From Acanthosepion esculentum (Eukaryota; Mollusca; Cephalopoda; Sepiida; Sepiidae): 64,000 nt of DNA. Under the pieces are notes generated by a model, which was not told where the DNA came from, searched no databases, and saw only the letters and a program-made list of their open reading frames with translations. The stretch spans positions 42,624,522 to 42,688,521 of the forward strand of contig OZ038492.1 of the NCBI GenBank assembly GCA_964036315.1. Direction: 5' to 3'. The translations under genes and the position numbers were made by a program. Positions 20,303 to 32,060 of this stretch are shown here, in pieces. Each line of letters begins with the position of its first letter. Positions within the stretch are counted from its first letter, which is position 1.

Positions 20303-22140
20303 TTTGATTTTTGCTATGGTCACACTACTCACCAAGCTGAGGGAGACCTAAAATAAGTAGTGGTGTATTGTTATGGCTATATTTCATGATTGGTTTTTCT
20401 AACTCCTATAACATCACTAGAGTTATATGGACAAAGTTGATCTTAGTGTGCGGGCTGTACTTATCAAGACAATGTTTGTTTTTATTTGTCTTGAGCTGCG
20501 ATTTCCAGGGATTCTTTTTAGTATGTTGTTATGTTCCTTTTTTATTATTCCAATCAAACCTTCTATGACTAGTACTATTCTTGTTTTCAATTTTCACATT
20601 TTTTCTATTTCTATTTCCAGGTCGATAGTATTTTAATTTCCTTGGTTTCTATGTTACAGTACGCTGGGCAAGCCTATCAATTAGTAGGCAAGTCTTTTCT
20701 TTTCGGTTTTGACAATTATGTTCGGCCTCTTTGCTTCGATTTTCCTGTCTGTAAAGACGGTGTAATCCCATAGAATTGTGATGTCTACTATTTCTGTAAC
20801 CGATGCTGGATGATGTTCATACCAGTGTTATATTAGCATATTTTCCAAACTGTTTGCACATTGTCAAGTGTAAGTATTGTCCCACTCTATTCTGACGTTT
20901 ATTTTATCCATTTGTCACAAGTACAGGGCATCATGAATTTAGCGGGTCTATGTTTTCATGATATTTGTTACAGAACCTGCATTTGGGATCTACATTATTA
21001 TGGACGATATTTGCCTGAAAGCTTCGAGTGAAATCACTCTGGTCTTGTGCTGCAAGAATAAATTATTCCGTTTCAGCCTTTAATCCAGATACTTGTAACC
21101 ATCGATGAGTGTTAACTTTATCAACATCGCTTTTATTGATACATGCTGGATATTGGCCATACCAACGTTTGTCTTGCCAGCGTTTTTTCATCTGTTCAAG
21201 AGCTTCATATTTGGCTTTATTTTTCATAGATTTTCTTGCAACAGTTGGTTCCTATATTCTGTTTTAGTTTTCTACAGAATATACTAAATGTATTTACAAC
21301 ATTCTTTTAAGATTGACTATTTTTTCTTTCTGTTTTCTGGTTACGTTAACAAATTGTATCATCCAGTCCTTTGTTGTTCCCCTGTATGTTAGTAAGCCAA
21401 TAGTTATTGCCTTGTACGACAATTCTAGCTGAATAAGACCTCTTCTATCTTCTTTACAGGGTATGTATAGACGGTCTACGGCAGTCTTTGGATGATGCAC
21501 GTTATGCTTAGAAAGACGCTATCTTGTCTTATATTCCATTCGTCTGATGTGATTGAGAGTTCAGGGCGTGATGTTGAAACTATAATGAACCACTGTGATG
21601 GCAAGGCTAGTAATGGAACTATAATTCTGTTCTGAGAATTCATGTCAGTTCTTCATATCAGTCGCACCCTTCTATATTACTCTTATCGCACTATTTCTTT
21701 CATTCGTTATGACGAATTCATTCACGCTTATTTACACTGAAGTACTTATAAGCTTCTTCTTGCTCTAAATCTCTGATTGTTACCCCAGGGTCGAACTAAT
21801 AGCGGAAGTTTGTTGTAGTGATCCTGGTTAAATTGTGGCTTTAGCACAATGTCATTACTGAAACATTATCCTGTTTTCAGGAGACCTTCCTGTTCACTGT
21901 CATTCCTAGTTGTAGCACTTTAAGTCATCCATGTAAAATAGGTGGCTTATTTTCTTTTGCGATATCTTATAGACAAACTCCGTCCCGTTAAGTTTGCTGG
22001 TTAATGCTATTAAGGATATACAATATAGCAAGGGAGAAAAAGAGTCTCCTTGAAATATTCCTCTGTTGATGTTTATTTCACCAAACCTATAGACTCCATT
22101 TATATAATTGAAGTGAAGTTTTCCATATCGACATACTTTG
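20261..22140 (-). pseudogene. LINE family C-like, long RT-to-RLE remnant
   Basis: Minus-strand frames from 22140 downward read FGEININRGIFQGDSFSPLL and HLFYMDDLKCY, the QGDSxSPLLF and YxDDLK motifs of the reverse transcriptase palm. Then come RLYIPCKEDRRGLIQLELSY (21294-21500), the connector found before the endonuclease in R2/R4-like elements, and near 20450-20600 IEGLIGIIKKEH and STARTLRSTLS from the end of the endonuclease domain. The element ends in an (ATT)n run at 20261-20301, an AAT tail on its own strand. Multiple stops and shifts. It is the longest LINE remnant in the window. Confidence 0.7.
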
Positions 22141-22149
22141 TTTGATGAA

Positions 22150-22290
22150 ATGTGGACAACGGGTGATACCTTATATATATAAAGACTTTAAATCGTTGAG
22201 CTAAGTTCAAATTCAGATCGTGTTTGTTACATTCACTTTCGCACAAATAGCCTTAACCACTTTTCCTTTCAGATATATTTACATTATTTC
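22150..22290 (+). repeat. tRNA-derived SINE fragment
   Basis: GAGCTAAGTTCAAATTCAG (B-box region) followed by GTTACATTCACTTTCGC and ACAAATAGCC. These words recur in the SINEs at 2690-2925 (-), 45275-45520 (-) and 55383-55470 (+). Confidence 0.6.
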
Positions 22291-22400
22291 CATTATTCGG
22301 AATGTTATCCTCATTTTCATTGCCATATTTCACAACATTTCGTCCGTTGTACTCTCCGGTCTTCTTCAGTTGATTGGAATTTCGAGCTGACCCTTTATTT
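22290..22400 (-). repeat. CTGAAGA...GAAATGTTG core repeat, copy 3
   Basis: Minus strand: AACTGAAGAAGACCGGAGAG, then ACAACGGACGAAATGTTGTG. It adjoins the SINE fragment before it, and its flank CATTATTCGGAATGTTATCC matches 1990-2020. Confidence 0.6.
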
Positions 22401-22584
22401 CGTCAACCGCGTTAGATTGTTATAGTTCCATGTGTCATTCTTCTTGCGGATGTCTCAGTTATTTCCCTTCAACTCAACTCTCCAAGTTTTTTTGGTTCAC
22501 CACTGCTGTAGCCTGGTATTGAACTCACAACACTTTGGGTCGAGATGACATGTGGAACTAGAACAATGAAACCCGCTGGACGAA

Positions 22585-22680
22585 ATAAAGAGTTCGGATC
22601 AAAATTCCAAATACCTGAAGAAGGCCGGAGCATACAACGGCCGAAACGTTGTGAATATAGCAATAAAACTACGCACAGAA
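22585..22680 (+). repeat. CTGAAGA...GAAACGTTG core repeat, copy 4
   Basis: Best-preserved copy: TACCTGAAGAAGGCCGGAGC, then ACAACGGCCGAAACGTTGTG. It lies opposite in orientation to the copy 250 bp upstream, so the two could pair. Confidence 0.65.
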
Positions 22681-22865
22681 CACTACATCTCTCATTCCTA
22701 CGGTTATAGATTAAATATACAAACACAAAACTCTATATAAACACTCTACATCTCTTCTCCCTACAGCTATAAATTAAATATACAAATGCAAAATACTGCT
22801 TAAAAACACTGCATCTTCTCTTTCTACAGCTACAGTTTAAATACGAAAATATAAAACTATACACA
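22678..22865 (+). repeat. Three-unit tandem repeat, about 62 bp
   Basis: Three diverged units each contain CTACATCTCT-like and CTACAGCTATAAATTAAATA words, at about 22678, 22740 and 22804. No function is apparent. Confidence 0.7.
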
Positions 22866-23065
22866 ATAAAAATTGTAAAGTAGACTGAATTATTCAGCAA
22901 CAAATAAAGGAAAAAATAACTGCTGACGAAACACATGCTCTCCAGTGAACGTATCAAAGAGTTCCCTATGAGCCTGTGATGCCGACTTCCATCCAACAGA
23001 TGGTTAGATGGATAACAGTAGGTTTAATGTGACACATTTTCTTTTCAATTTCAATATTTCTTATA

Positions 23066-24307
23066 CAGGGGTTGGACAAAATAATTGGAACAGGTGCAAG
23101 TCCACTTCTATATTTCAAAGATTTATTATATTAAGAACTTTAATTAAAACTTCGTAATTGCATTTTATATCTATTGTAAATACGTTTATTTATCTAATTT
23201 AATGTCTTTGTCTTATTTATTTTTAGAATTTAGTAAAATTTAAGCTAAATGCGTGACCTCTCCGAGTTTGAAAAAGAGCAAATTGTTGGAGCTCGCATGG
23301 CAATAACCTCGATCACTAAGGTTGCCGGATGTTTTTGTTCTTCAAGGGCTACCATATCAAGAACTATGACGCAATTCGAGAAACAGTGCAAAACCTCTGG
23401 CAACCGTAGCAATTCGGGACGGATTTTTAAACTCACTGACAGGGACTGACGTGCATTGAAACGCAGTGTGGTAAAAAATCATCGAACTACTGAGGTCAAA
23501 GTGACTGCGGAGTTGAATAATCATCTGGATAGTCCAGTTTCTACCCCAAACTTTTCGTCGTGAGCTCCATAAGGCTGCATATCATGGAACAGTCGCCGTA
23601 AGGAAACCTCTTCTCTCCACTCACAACATTCAGAAGAGGTTGAAGTGGTGCAGATATCATAAGGCCTGGTCTGCAGACCAATGGAAGCAAGTCCCGAGTC
23701 CAGTTTTACTCTTTTCCCAACTTCAGAGCGAGTTTAAGTGTGGATGCAGCCCAAAGAAGCTTACAACCCTGACTGCCTTCTTCCAACAGTGAAGCATGGA
23801 GGTGGATCAGCGATAGTTTGGGCCGCCATATCATGGAAATGTCGCGGTTCAATAGTTGCCTTGCATAGTAGAATCAACGGCAAAGATTACCTGAACATTT
23901 TGGGAGATCATGTTCATCCAATGTCCCAGACTTTACTCCCTGATGGTGACTGCAACTTCCAAGACATACCGCTCGAGTGGATAAGAATTTGTATGAAGAG
24001 CATGAAAGTGAGCTAGAACATATGGAGTGGCCTCTCCATTATCCAGATATCAATATTATTGAACATTTATGGTGCATTTTGGAGCGACAATTTAGGAGCC
24101 GCTATCCTCCACCGTCGTGTCTTAAAGATCTGGGGCAGGTGTTAATGGAAGAATGGCTGAAAATTCCTCTGTTTGAAGTCAGGAAGGTGTATGATTCCAT
24201 TCCTAGACGTATTAAAGCTGTATGTGAACCTAAAGGAAGACAGACTCCATATTAAATAAATTTTCTTTGAATTTAACAAGTGTTTCAATTATTTTGTCCA
24301 ACCACTG
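23066..24307 (+). mobile_element. Tc1-like DNA transposon, full length, inactive
   Basis: Terminal inverted repeats begin CAGGGGTTGGACAAAATAAT on the left and, on the minus strand at the right end, CAGTGGTTGGACAAAATAAT. TA precedes the left end at 23064-23065; the right flank is CA, a decayed TA duplication. The 1,242-bp length is usual for Tc1-like elements. The transposase inside is broken. Confidence 0.92.
23249..24255 (+). pseudogene. Tc1 transposase pseudogene
   Basis: Three pieces can be read. Piece 1 (23249-23449) is the paired-like helix-turn-helix region: LSEFEKEQIVGARMAITSIT to TSGNRSNSGR, then a stop. Piece 2 (about 23560-24016) covers the catalytic core, including EAYNPDCLLPTVKHGGGS and SRINGKDYLNIL. 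The first catalytic Asp position reads Gln (LFSQLQSEF), and a frameshift follows CNFQD at the second Asp. Piece 3 (23977-24255, next frame) has HYPDINIIEHLWCILERQ, where third-position DD34E Tc1 elements carry their Glu, and runs to a natural stop. It cannot encode an active enzyme. Confidence 0.9.
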
Positions 24308-24379
24308 CATTTTCATATATTGCCATGTTCTCTAACAAATATACTCTATCTCATAGCATTGCCGAACTATTAGAATAAC

Positions 24380-24544
24380 ATTTTTCTTTTCAGCATAATA
24401 GTTTTATTGTTACACATTGTATTCTTTTTCAATCAGAAATCTTGCATTATTGGTATTCTCCATTAAATCGTACGCCCCAATAATAACACTGAGAGGAGGG
24501 CTCTGAACGTCCCACATTCTGGTAATCTCAACCCGGAGGTCGAT

Positions 24545-24545
<1 letters not shown>
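24380..24545 (-). pseudogene. LINE family C-like fragment abutting (AAT)n
   Basis: On the minus strand it begins right after the (ATT)n run and reads IDLRVEITRMWDVQS, matching the KYxDLxIEIxxMW block of the restriction-like endonuclease. GCAAGATTTCTGATTG parallels the 3' end of the copy at 28758-29117. Confidence 0.5.
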
Positions 24546-24616
<71 letters not shown>

Positions 24617-24670
24617 TTATTATTATTATTGTTGTTGTTGTTGTTTTTCTTGTTGTTGTTGCTGTTGTTT
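24546..24670. repeat. (ATT)n and (GTT)n tracts
   Basis: ATT 24546-24630, then GTT-rich sequence to about 24670. Confidence 0.95.
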
Positions 24671-24679
24671 TTTTCTAAT

Positions 24680-24800
24680 TACTGGATTGTGGTTAGTGTA
24701 CTGGATATCGGCCCGGAGCCGAGTACAAATTTCAGTCGGGTTTGTTGCATTCGTTTACGTGCAAGTAACTTTACGGAATTTATGTATCTCTCTTTAGCGC
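24680..24800 (+). repeat. tRNA-derived SINE
   Basis: GTGGTTAGTGTACTGGATAT (A-box region), GAGCCGAGTACAAATTTCAG (B-box region), then GGGTTTGTTGCATTCGTTTA and CGTGCAAGTAAC. It shares layout with the SINE at 34062-34260. Confidence 0.6.
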
Positions 24801-24849
24801 ACACCTAGCTATAGGTTGAATAATAGGAATTATATTTGTAAAATCACTG

Positions 24850-26365
24850 ATGTTCTTAAAAAATACAAATTAATAAACGCAATATTCTCTTAAAAAAAAA
24901 CAATTATCCCTACAATTCAAAATATATTTAAACGTAAGAAAGTTATCCGTAAAAAACAACAAATCAATCAATTGATATGACTATCCTTATTGTTTCTTGA
25001 AGGCTTCATTTTTTTTAAATCTATATACCGTGCACTGACATTATTCTTCTTGAAAGATAGTAGAGTATTTACAGTTGCTTTCTCTACGAATCTTTTAGAT
25101 TGGTTTACAATCGAGGCTTGCTATCCCAGCCTCGATACTGCTATTTAATCTATAGCTGTCGGGAGAAGCAATAGAATCATGCCTTTTCCAATTGTTTTAG
25201 TTCAAAGGGAACAGAATTTGTACGTAACTCGCTGATCGAATTTTCCGTGACGTAAGCTGTTACTTCGACTGCATCTTATGCAGACCTATATTCGATGTGT
25301 GCAACTGCAACCAACCTCACAAAAACGTTCCTCCGCAATAAAAAAAAAATAAAAAGCTAGATGCGTAATAGAAAAGATTTTTTTTAAATAAAAAAAAACT
25401 TTTAAAAAATCCGCTGGAAGCATTTGTACACGGTTAATATTTTTTTTTGTTTTTTGTTTTTTGTTTTGTTTTTGTTGATTATTTTTTTGTTTTTTTGTTG
25501 TTTTTTCTTAATTTTTTTTTTTGGTGGGTGGGTGGGTAAAGTGACTTGAGGCGTTCATTAATGCAATGATCGTTATTTGCTTTTAGTTACATTTTTTCTC
25601 GATTTAATTTTTTACAGTGACTACAAATACTAATTATCGTCGTTGTTACTGTTCTTTTTGTTAAAGTTATTGTTGCTACTACGGGTAATTTTATTGTTAA
25701 TAAGGTCGCTGTTGTTATTGCTTTTACAAGTTTTCCATTCCGGTATCAGGTTGACGATATTTCATAATTGGCTCGCTAATGAGGTTACGGGGAGTAGTAT
25801 TTCTTTTGTTTCCAAACATCAAGTTTATTTGCCGAGAAATCTGTGGGCAGACCTCGTTTGTGTATTGTTAACGTTATTTTATCTGTATCTACGACCGGTT
25901 TTAATTAATTCAATTTGTCAAATATTTAAATATTTGAAAGCAGTTTCGTGTATGATTGAATTTGCGAAGAGATGGAAGTAATCACAGCATTTCAAACTTA
26001 ATTTATCACACAATTGTCTGCACACACATATACCTGCATCTATACAGCGTTATACGTGACCATCGCTTTATATATGCATTATAACTATAGTATCTGTATT
26101 CGCATGTGTTTCCCATAATAAATAGCCATAGAGAGGTTTAAAGATGTATTTGTATACAGCCGTTCTATTAATTTTTTTAAACTCCAAACGAGGGGGTAAT
26201 TACGCTAAGACGTAAATGGTTACTACGAGAGGAAGAGAATGAGAAGTCTTTAGTGAGGGGAAAGGACAATAAAAGAACAAGTTCTCAGAAAACAGAAGCT
26301 GGCGACTGACGCTGCACTTAAATTTCTGGCAGTGAAACAAGAAACAGAAACAGATTTCCAGAGTA
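24850..26365. other. No gene seen; low-complexity stretches
   Basis: Contains T- and GT-rich low complexity at 25440-25520 and degenerate GTT repeats near 25640-25720. A 112-codon plus frame at 25643-25981 begins inside that repeat and shows no family motif, so I do not call it. Confidence 0.5.
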
Positions 26366-26369
26366 AGAA

Positions 26370-27090
26370 GTTCAAGAAAAGAAGCTATTAGAAAAGAACT
26401 TACGCTTACATCTAGCTATTTCAACAGTAAAACGATAATACCTAGTAGCCAATCTAGTAGTAGGCTTAAATTCAGGCGGTCGGTCTACCAAGGAGGTGTA
26501 GTCATTAGAACAACTACCATAGATATATTCATAGAAAAGACAAATTGAAGACAAAGTGGGAATGTGGGATAATGACTGATTTCGAGAAGCCAAGTCAAGA
26601 CAGATAACATTACCGAACCTTATGGATCTTGTCGACAATCTCGGGATATATAACCAGAGCACCAGCCCAGATATTGCAGCAGTATTCAATGCACAGACGG
26701 ATGATAGATTTATAAAGATGGATTTTGACGAGAAAAATTATCTGGCACGAGAGTGTGAACCAACCTAATGAGAGACGTAAAAACTCATTCAATATAATCG
26801 TCGCACTTCCTGTAAGTAGAAAAGTTAGCCCAATGAGTTTCTCTCCTGAAGGTTAGCATCAGCCATGCAACTAAAGGGCAAAAATGTATCTCTACAATGA
26901 TTAAATGATAGGAATTTCTTTTTGGCGGAGTTAAAATTCACAAGCAATTTCTTGCCCGAGTTAACAACTGATTGATGTTTAACTCCGAGAGTAACTGTGA
27001 GTGTTACATATGATATATATTTTGAGTGCATATTTGAACTGTAATTATTTACCGTATCATGTCTTCCAGAACTAGACGATATTGGCATTC
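26370..27090 (-). pseudogene. LINE family B, RT C-terminal remnant
   Basis: Minus strand from 27090: LLVNFNSAKKKFLSFNHCRD and MADANLQERNSLG (the strand after the RT palm), then IRLCIEYCCNIWAGALVIYP and SICLFYEYIYGSCSND, the latter equivalent to the FYRYFHG block at 11.7 kb. Two long frames overlap, showing a frameshift. About 240 residues of coherent remnant. Confidence 0.75.
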
Positions 27091-27595
27091 TAGAGATGTC
27101 TTCACTTTATTATTTGTGAATTGAAAATAGTCAAGTGGTTCTCCAAAGGCCTCTGTACGGTTTTGAATTCAGAGAAATCTTTCTCTTAGACTGTCTGCTA
27201 CCCAAGGTTAAAATTTCTTGGCCATCTTGCTCATAACTGTCAGAGAAGAGATATATTCTTTTGCTAGAATATGATTTTGTATATGAAAGCATGAAAGCAT
27301 ATGAAATTGCAATTGATTATTGCATTTTTTGCACAAAGATTAGACTAATCTCCCATCTCACTTTCCGTACACATTACGTGCATATAATCCAGGGAAATAT
27401 ACCTTATATCTCGGTAATCAATCTCAGAAAAATGGAGAACGGCAGAACACGGTACTTTACTACCAATATCCCATCTCGTTGGCCTCACGCCATGCGCGCC
27501 CTTCTTAAATGGAGATTGTGATAAATCGAACACTGCACTTTACTTTATATTTCAAACATCAGAGTTAATTGTGTTCCTCACTGATGTGGGAGACC
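27091..27595. other. No gene seen
   Basis: Short opposing frames at 27261-27521 (+) and 27345-27533 (-) overlap and match no family I know. Confidence 0.5.
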
Positions 27596-27599
27596 CTAT

Positions 27600-28140
27600 A
27601 CCAATCGTTAGCAATCATTCTAAATTTCCCTTCGCAAATGCAAGCCATACGTACTCCAAAATTGAAGCAAAGTATTAAGAACAGGAAAATTTCATATGGA
27701 ACAAAGTGTACTTAATTGTTATGCAATATCGGTCCTCCTGCATGGCAGTGAATGCTGGACAATATGATGTAGAAATGACTTGAAATGTTATTCTACAAAA
27801 GGTTATTGAGAATACTGTGGTCTGATCATGTGAGTTAGGACAAAGTTTTAGAGAAAATGGAAACAAAAAGGACTCTTACATATAGCAACAGAAAGCGATA
27901 GTTGAAATTTCTCGTAACAGAGGAAAGAGGACTTGAAAAATTCACACTGCCAGTCTCTATTGAAGGCAAGAGGTACAGAGGACAACAGCATATGACAAAC
28001 CTAACGAATTTGTATAAATGGATGGAAGAACGGAGTTAAGGATAGTTACTAAAGTAAACAAGTACAACTACAAATGATAGGAGACAGTGGAGAGCCATGG
28101 TCTTCAACGTGCTGAACGGACATCCGTACATATGAATTAG
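27600..28140 (+). pseudogene. LINE family A, RT C-terminal remnant
   Basis: Plus-strand pieces: KQSIKNRKI, LEMLFYKRLLRILWSDHVS, KVLEKMETKRTLTYSNRKR, LEKFTLPVSIEGKRYRGQQH and DRRQWRAMVFNVLNGH. This is the same block order as at 57590-58335 but with more stops. Confidence 0.7.
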
Positions 28141-28257
28141 AATATATAAACGCTTCTGTACTATGTAATTGTATTTAGGTGAGAGTACGTATGCATATTT
28201 CTTGAGGAAGGTTTATCTTCGATATAATCTGATGCCATTTATACATAACTTCTATGC

Positions 28258-28560
28258 GGTTAGCCCAACGTGGGAAACGGAGGCGGTAAGCCGAGTTCAA
28301 ATTCCAGTTTATTGAGTCCGCTTTTGCACGAACGCCATTTGAAAATGCATGTATAGATATGTTTTCTCTGTTAAATAGCAGGGTACACTAGGTACACTAG
28401 CCTCGGTTGGCAGTCAGTTTAAGAGGACAACTGTTGATTCCAAGCAGCCAAGAAGGCAACAGGAAACTACTCCGCTATTTAACCCTAAAGGTCATGTCTA
28501 TCTGAAGATAATAAAGAAAATAGATGATCGCCTACGTCCTGAAAGGACATGGCATTAAAC
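28258..28560 (+). repeat. tRNA-derived SINE, about 300 bp
   Basis: GAGGCGGTAAGCCGAGTTCA and AATTCCAG give a B-box region, followed by GCACGAACGCCATTTG and a longer body with CCTCGGTTGGCAGTCAG, AAGAGGACAACTG and GAAAGGACATGGCATTAAAC. The 3' body resembles that of the SINE at 34062-34260 (GCCTTGGATGGCAATTAG, AAGGACAACTCTG). Confidence 0.6.
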
Positions 28561-28673
28561 ATTTTTAGGCCGTAAAAGAAAAACAGTTATTGTTTACATA
28601 CCTTGAATCCAAATCTTATTTCATGTAGATGTTTGAAGCGGATTAATAGTGTTGTCATACATATATGACCCCA

Positions 28674-28706
28674 CTATTATTATTATTATTATTATTATTA
28701 TTATCA

Positions 28707-28756
<50 letters not shown>

Positions 28757-29115
28757 TCTTACACCAGGTTTTATTTCATTTTCAGTCGATCTTGCATTAT
28801 AGCTGTTCTCCATCAACTCGTACGAATTCAAATAAATAGCACCTTTCGAAAAAAAAGTTTGCAGAGCTAAGCAACGTAGATTTCTGAAGTGATGACTTAC
28901 TAGCCTTTATTGCGATTTACATAATGTCGGTAGTTACATTCGGTGGAATAGACACAAACGCCCAAATGATAACTGTGACAATAGTGGCTTGAACTTTCCA
29001 CATTCTGACAACTTCAATCCGAAGATAGGTGTACTTCTTACGCCTTTCAGTTTCTCTGACGCTGATATTGCATCCACCAGGAACAATCGCATCGGTAAAG
29101 AGGTAGTTTCTAGTT

Positions 29116-29151
<36 letters not shown>
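28674..29151 (-). pseudogene. LINE family C-like endonuclease remnant between (ATT)n tracts
   Basis: Minus strand: the copy begins at the (ATT)n run 29118-29151 and reads NYLFTDAIVPGGCNISVRET, then KYTYLRIEVVRMWKVQATIV, the block around the catalytic Asp and the DLxIEVxRMW block of the restriction-like endonuclease. It ends in a second (ATT)n run, 28674-28757, an AAT tail on its own strand. It differs enough from the 18.8-kb copy to be another subfamily. Confidence 0.65.
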
Positions 29152-29169
29152 GATGCCCTATCATCTTTC

Positions 29170-30680
29170 AAGAGAGTAAATTTAAGTGCCCAATTCCCAA
29201 GTCCATTCCAGAGTCAATGAGTGTAAATTGGTACTGTAGGAGATTTATATAAGAACATTTGGGACGTTTCGTTTAAATGGCGAGTATCTTGCGTATAATA
29301 TGTGCATTGCAATACGACAGAATATTTTAGAAATGCGATCAAATACATTAAAACGACAGTATTAGGATTGCTGGTCTCAATCGAACCTGAATCGTGTTTC
29401 ACATTGTCTCCAGACCGCAGCTCAACAGGCATCGAGTTGGCTCTGGTCAAGATCCCAAATAAACAAAGTTAAATAAAACCATGCTCAAAACACAGTGATA
29501 CTACCGACATGAAACAGATGTGTCTACCGTCCATTCTACGCCATTAATAACGGTCTCTACAAACGCGTTGTGTATTTTAATACAACCTTGAAAATTTCAG
29601 CTGCAGTTGTGAAAAGAAACCGCGAGAAACTGAAACCTATAAAAAAACAATACCCTGTCCGGCGCAATAGCTGCTGGTGGCGCTAAGGATGGCAGTATCG
29701 CCTTAGTCACCGAAACCGTGTTACCTTCCCTGGTTGGCCGCTGACGAGGGCAGGGTATTGCACGGATTTTCACACGTTGTATGTAGAGGATTGTTCAGAT
29801 TATCCGATATTTGAACCCGAGTAAGAGACAGCTGTTTATATGTAATTGAGTAAAAACATATCTAATAAATTGCAGGCAGACAATAGCTCGGGACTTACAT
29901 AAACAACATAGAAAAGAAAAAGAAATTCTTCTTTTACAATTTCTGTTGGAAGTAAATACATCAAAAATAATTATGATAACTCGAAGACAAGCACAGAGAC
30001 ACGCTAATAATCGTCTTTGGGGACAAAGAGACAAGATAATAAACTATAGTTACGGGGACATAACAAGTTGGTCCCAAAATATATGACGTTGTCCAAAAAA
30101 ATTCGTTTGATTTATTAACTACCCAACAAAATGTTTTGGCAATAAAAATACTTTTTTTTTATTGTACTATAAATTTACAGTTTATTTTCAATCACTTTTG
30201 TTATCTTTCGTGTAAGAGTCGTCTTCTATTTTTGTTTTCTACGGCTTACCAACCCTATGTAAGCTATTTAAAACCAGGAAGTATTTTTAGACCTTAAGAT
30301 TTTTTCTGTTTTGGAGAACAACTGAATGTAGACGGTTAATGAATTAAAGGCGGTTGATATCAATGTAAGAAGAAGCAAAAGAATGTTCATTTTATGAAGA
30401 TAAGGAGGATATATAACGATTTTATTTTGACTTGAAGAAGACAAGTTTGCAGTGTTCAAAGAAGCATTCTTGCAGAAGTCTGTTCCACATAGTAGCGGTC
30501 CTTGGAAAAAAAGCTCTTTAGGTGAAACATAATCCTTACATTTGGAATATGGTGGAAATGTGAGTGTTTCAACTCTGCAGTCGTTGCATGACGCGTACTG
30601 GATAGCTAAGGCTGTGAGATATATTTTGATATCCAATAAGTGCAAAACCAGTTACAACAATACGCTGTACCAAAACCAAA
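29170..30680. other. No gene seen
   Basis: A GC-richer block at 29650-29770 (GCTGGTGGCGCTAAGGATGG, GTTGGCCGCTGACGAGGG) may be a SINE relic. The 125-codon minus frame 30268-30645 has a hydrophobic N-terminal-like stretch but no family motif and no supporting context. Confidence 0.45.
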
Positions 30681-30681
30681 A

Positions 30682-30682
<1 letters not shown>

Positions 30683-30745
<63 letters not shown>
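30683..30745. repeat. (ATT)n microsatellite
   Basis: ATT run of about 60 bp located 55 bp from the piggyBac-like MITE. Confidence 0.97.
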
Positions 30746-30746
<1 letters not shown>

Positions 30747-30800
30747 ACAAAATGAAAGGTTGAATGATTGAAAGTTCTTTGGATACTGGATAATGCACCC

Positions 30801-31078
30801 TTAACCCTAGAACAGTAACCATCAATTAAAGTTACACCACTATTAACCATGGGTATATCATACCCGTTTTTGAAAATATCAACAAAAATATTAAATATAA
30901 ATCTTTATTTGAAATAGTTTATATGCAGACACTTCACACTTTGTACTTTGAGATAACATTAATATGAGCTGAAAAAACATATTATTTAGGTAAGAAAATC
31001 AGGTACTGAAAATTGTAATTAAATATAGGAAAATTTGCGCTGGGTACTATATACCCATGGTTAGTGTTCTAGGGTTAA
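30801..31078. mobile_element. piggyBac-like MITE, 278 bp
   Basis: The ends read TTAACCCTAGAACAGTAACC and, on the minus strand at the right end, TTAACCCTAGAACACTAACC. Both include TTAA, the target duplicated by piggyBac, and CCCTAGAA, the usual start of piggyBac inverted repeats. A second, subterminal pair (ACCATGGGTATATCATACCC / GGGTACTATATACCCATGGT) strengthens the hairpin ends. The interior has no coding capacity. Confidence 0.85.
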
Positions 31079-31388
31079 AGCGTAGAGTGATAATTATATA
31101 TTCAAAATACTAATATCACATTGTCGAGGGGATTAACAAAATGACAAGAGAGCACCATAAGATTTATATGATACTCTTTGATTAATCGTTCTTACTAATT
31201 AACTAACGGAAAATTTGAATATGAGCACGACCACATCATGTTACGTACGTTTCAGTTGCATTCCATTGACGCTTGCTACGTTTCATTAGCACTACAACCA
31301 TTCCCAAGACAATCAATGTTCGTACAAAAACTTGTATTATTGTCTTTTCTTTTTCTTTTCTTAAATAGCTCTATTCTCTAAGTTTTGT

Positions 31389-31390
<2 letters not shown>

Positions 31391-31451
<61 letters not shown>
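31391..31451. repeat. (AAT)n microsatellite
   Basis: AAT run ending exactly at the 5' edge of a LINE family C fragment. Confidence 0.97.
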
Positions 31452-31452
<1 letters not shown>

Positions 31453-31820
31453 GAAACCGTAAACAAAAAAGTGTCTCCTTATTGATATGTCAGTCCCGGC
31501 GGACTGTAACGTATCTTTGAAGATCATCAAAAAGCTATGAAAATACAAGGACCTTGAAATCGAAATCTTAGAAATGTGGCATCTTGGAAATCAACAATCA
31601 CTGTTGTAGTTGGAGCCCTCGGACTGGTTGTAAAAGATTCCATTAGACTAATTGAAGGGATTCCACGAAGCTCATACCTTAAAAAATACAAAAATTGTTC
31701 ACACGAGTACAGCCCACTTCGTATTTTTTTTTTCAGTGGAAAATCTCATGGTGCCATTTCTAACCTTATGTCTCTGGACGGGACCCGAAACGAAATGTGT
31801 ACACACCAGAAATCAATGGA
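31452..31820 (+). pseudogene. LINE family C, truncated copy
   Basis: Begins after the AAT run with SLLIDMSVPADCNVSLKI, then KYKDLEIEI and MWHLG, SIRLIEGIPRSSYLKK in a shifted frame, and the family 3' UTR (ATGGTGCCATTTCTAACC, GACGGGACCCGAAACG). Several stops. Confidence 0.7.
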
Positions 31821-31839
31821 AATAATAATAATAATGATG

Positions 31840-31901
<62 letters not shown>
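31820..31901. repeat. (AAT)n tail
   Basis: AAT run with early GAT interruptions following the LINE 3' UTR. Confidence 0.95.
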
Positions 31902-32060
31902 TGACATAGCAGTCACCGCAGATGTAAAGCATCTTTGAAAATTTCGAAAAGCTATCAAAATACAAGGATCTTGAAGTGGAAATCTGAAAACGGTGTCACA
32001 TGATCCCAGTGGATAAAAGCGTGTGTTGATTGATCCAAAAGTGACTTGACCCAAAGAGTT
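31902..32060 (+). pseudogene. LINE family C, further truncated copy
   Basis: Starts at IDIAVTADVKHL directly after the AAT run; CAAAATACAAGGATCTTGAA matches the other copies. It fades out near 32060. Confidence 0.6.

Noticed and set aside
25643..25981. 112-codon plus frame with a hydrophobic N-terminus
   Set aside because: The hydrophobic part is encoded by degenerate GTT/ATT simple sequence; the rest has no recognised motif.
30268..30645. 125-codon minus frame, Cys-containing and secreted-looking
   Set aside because: No family motif, no promoter or splice context, and a shorter frame opposes it; length alone is weak evidence here.
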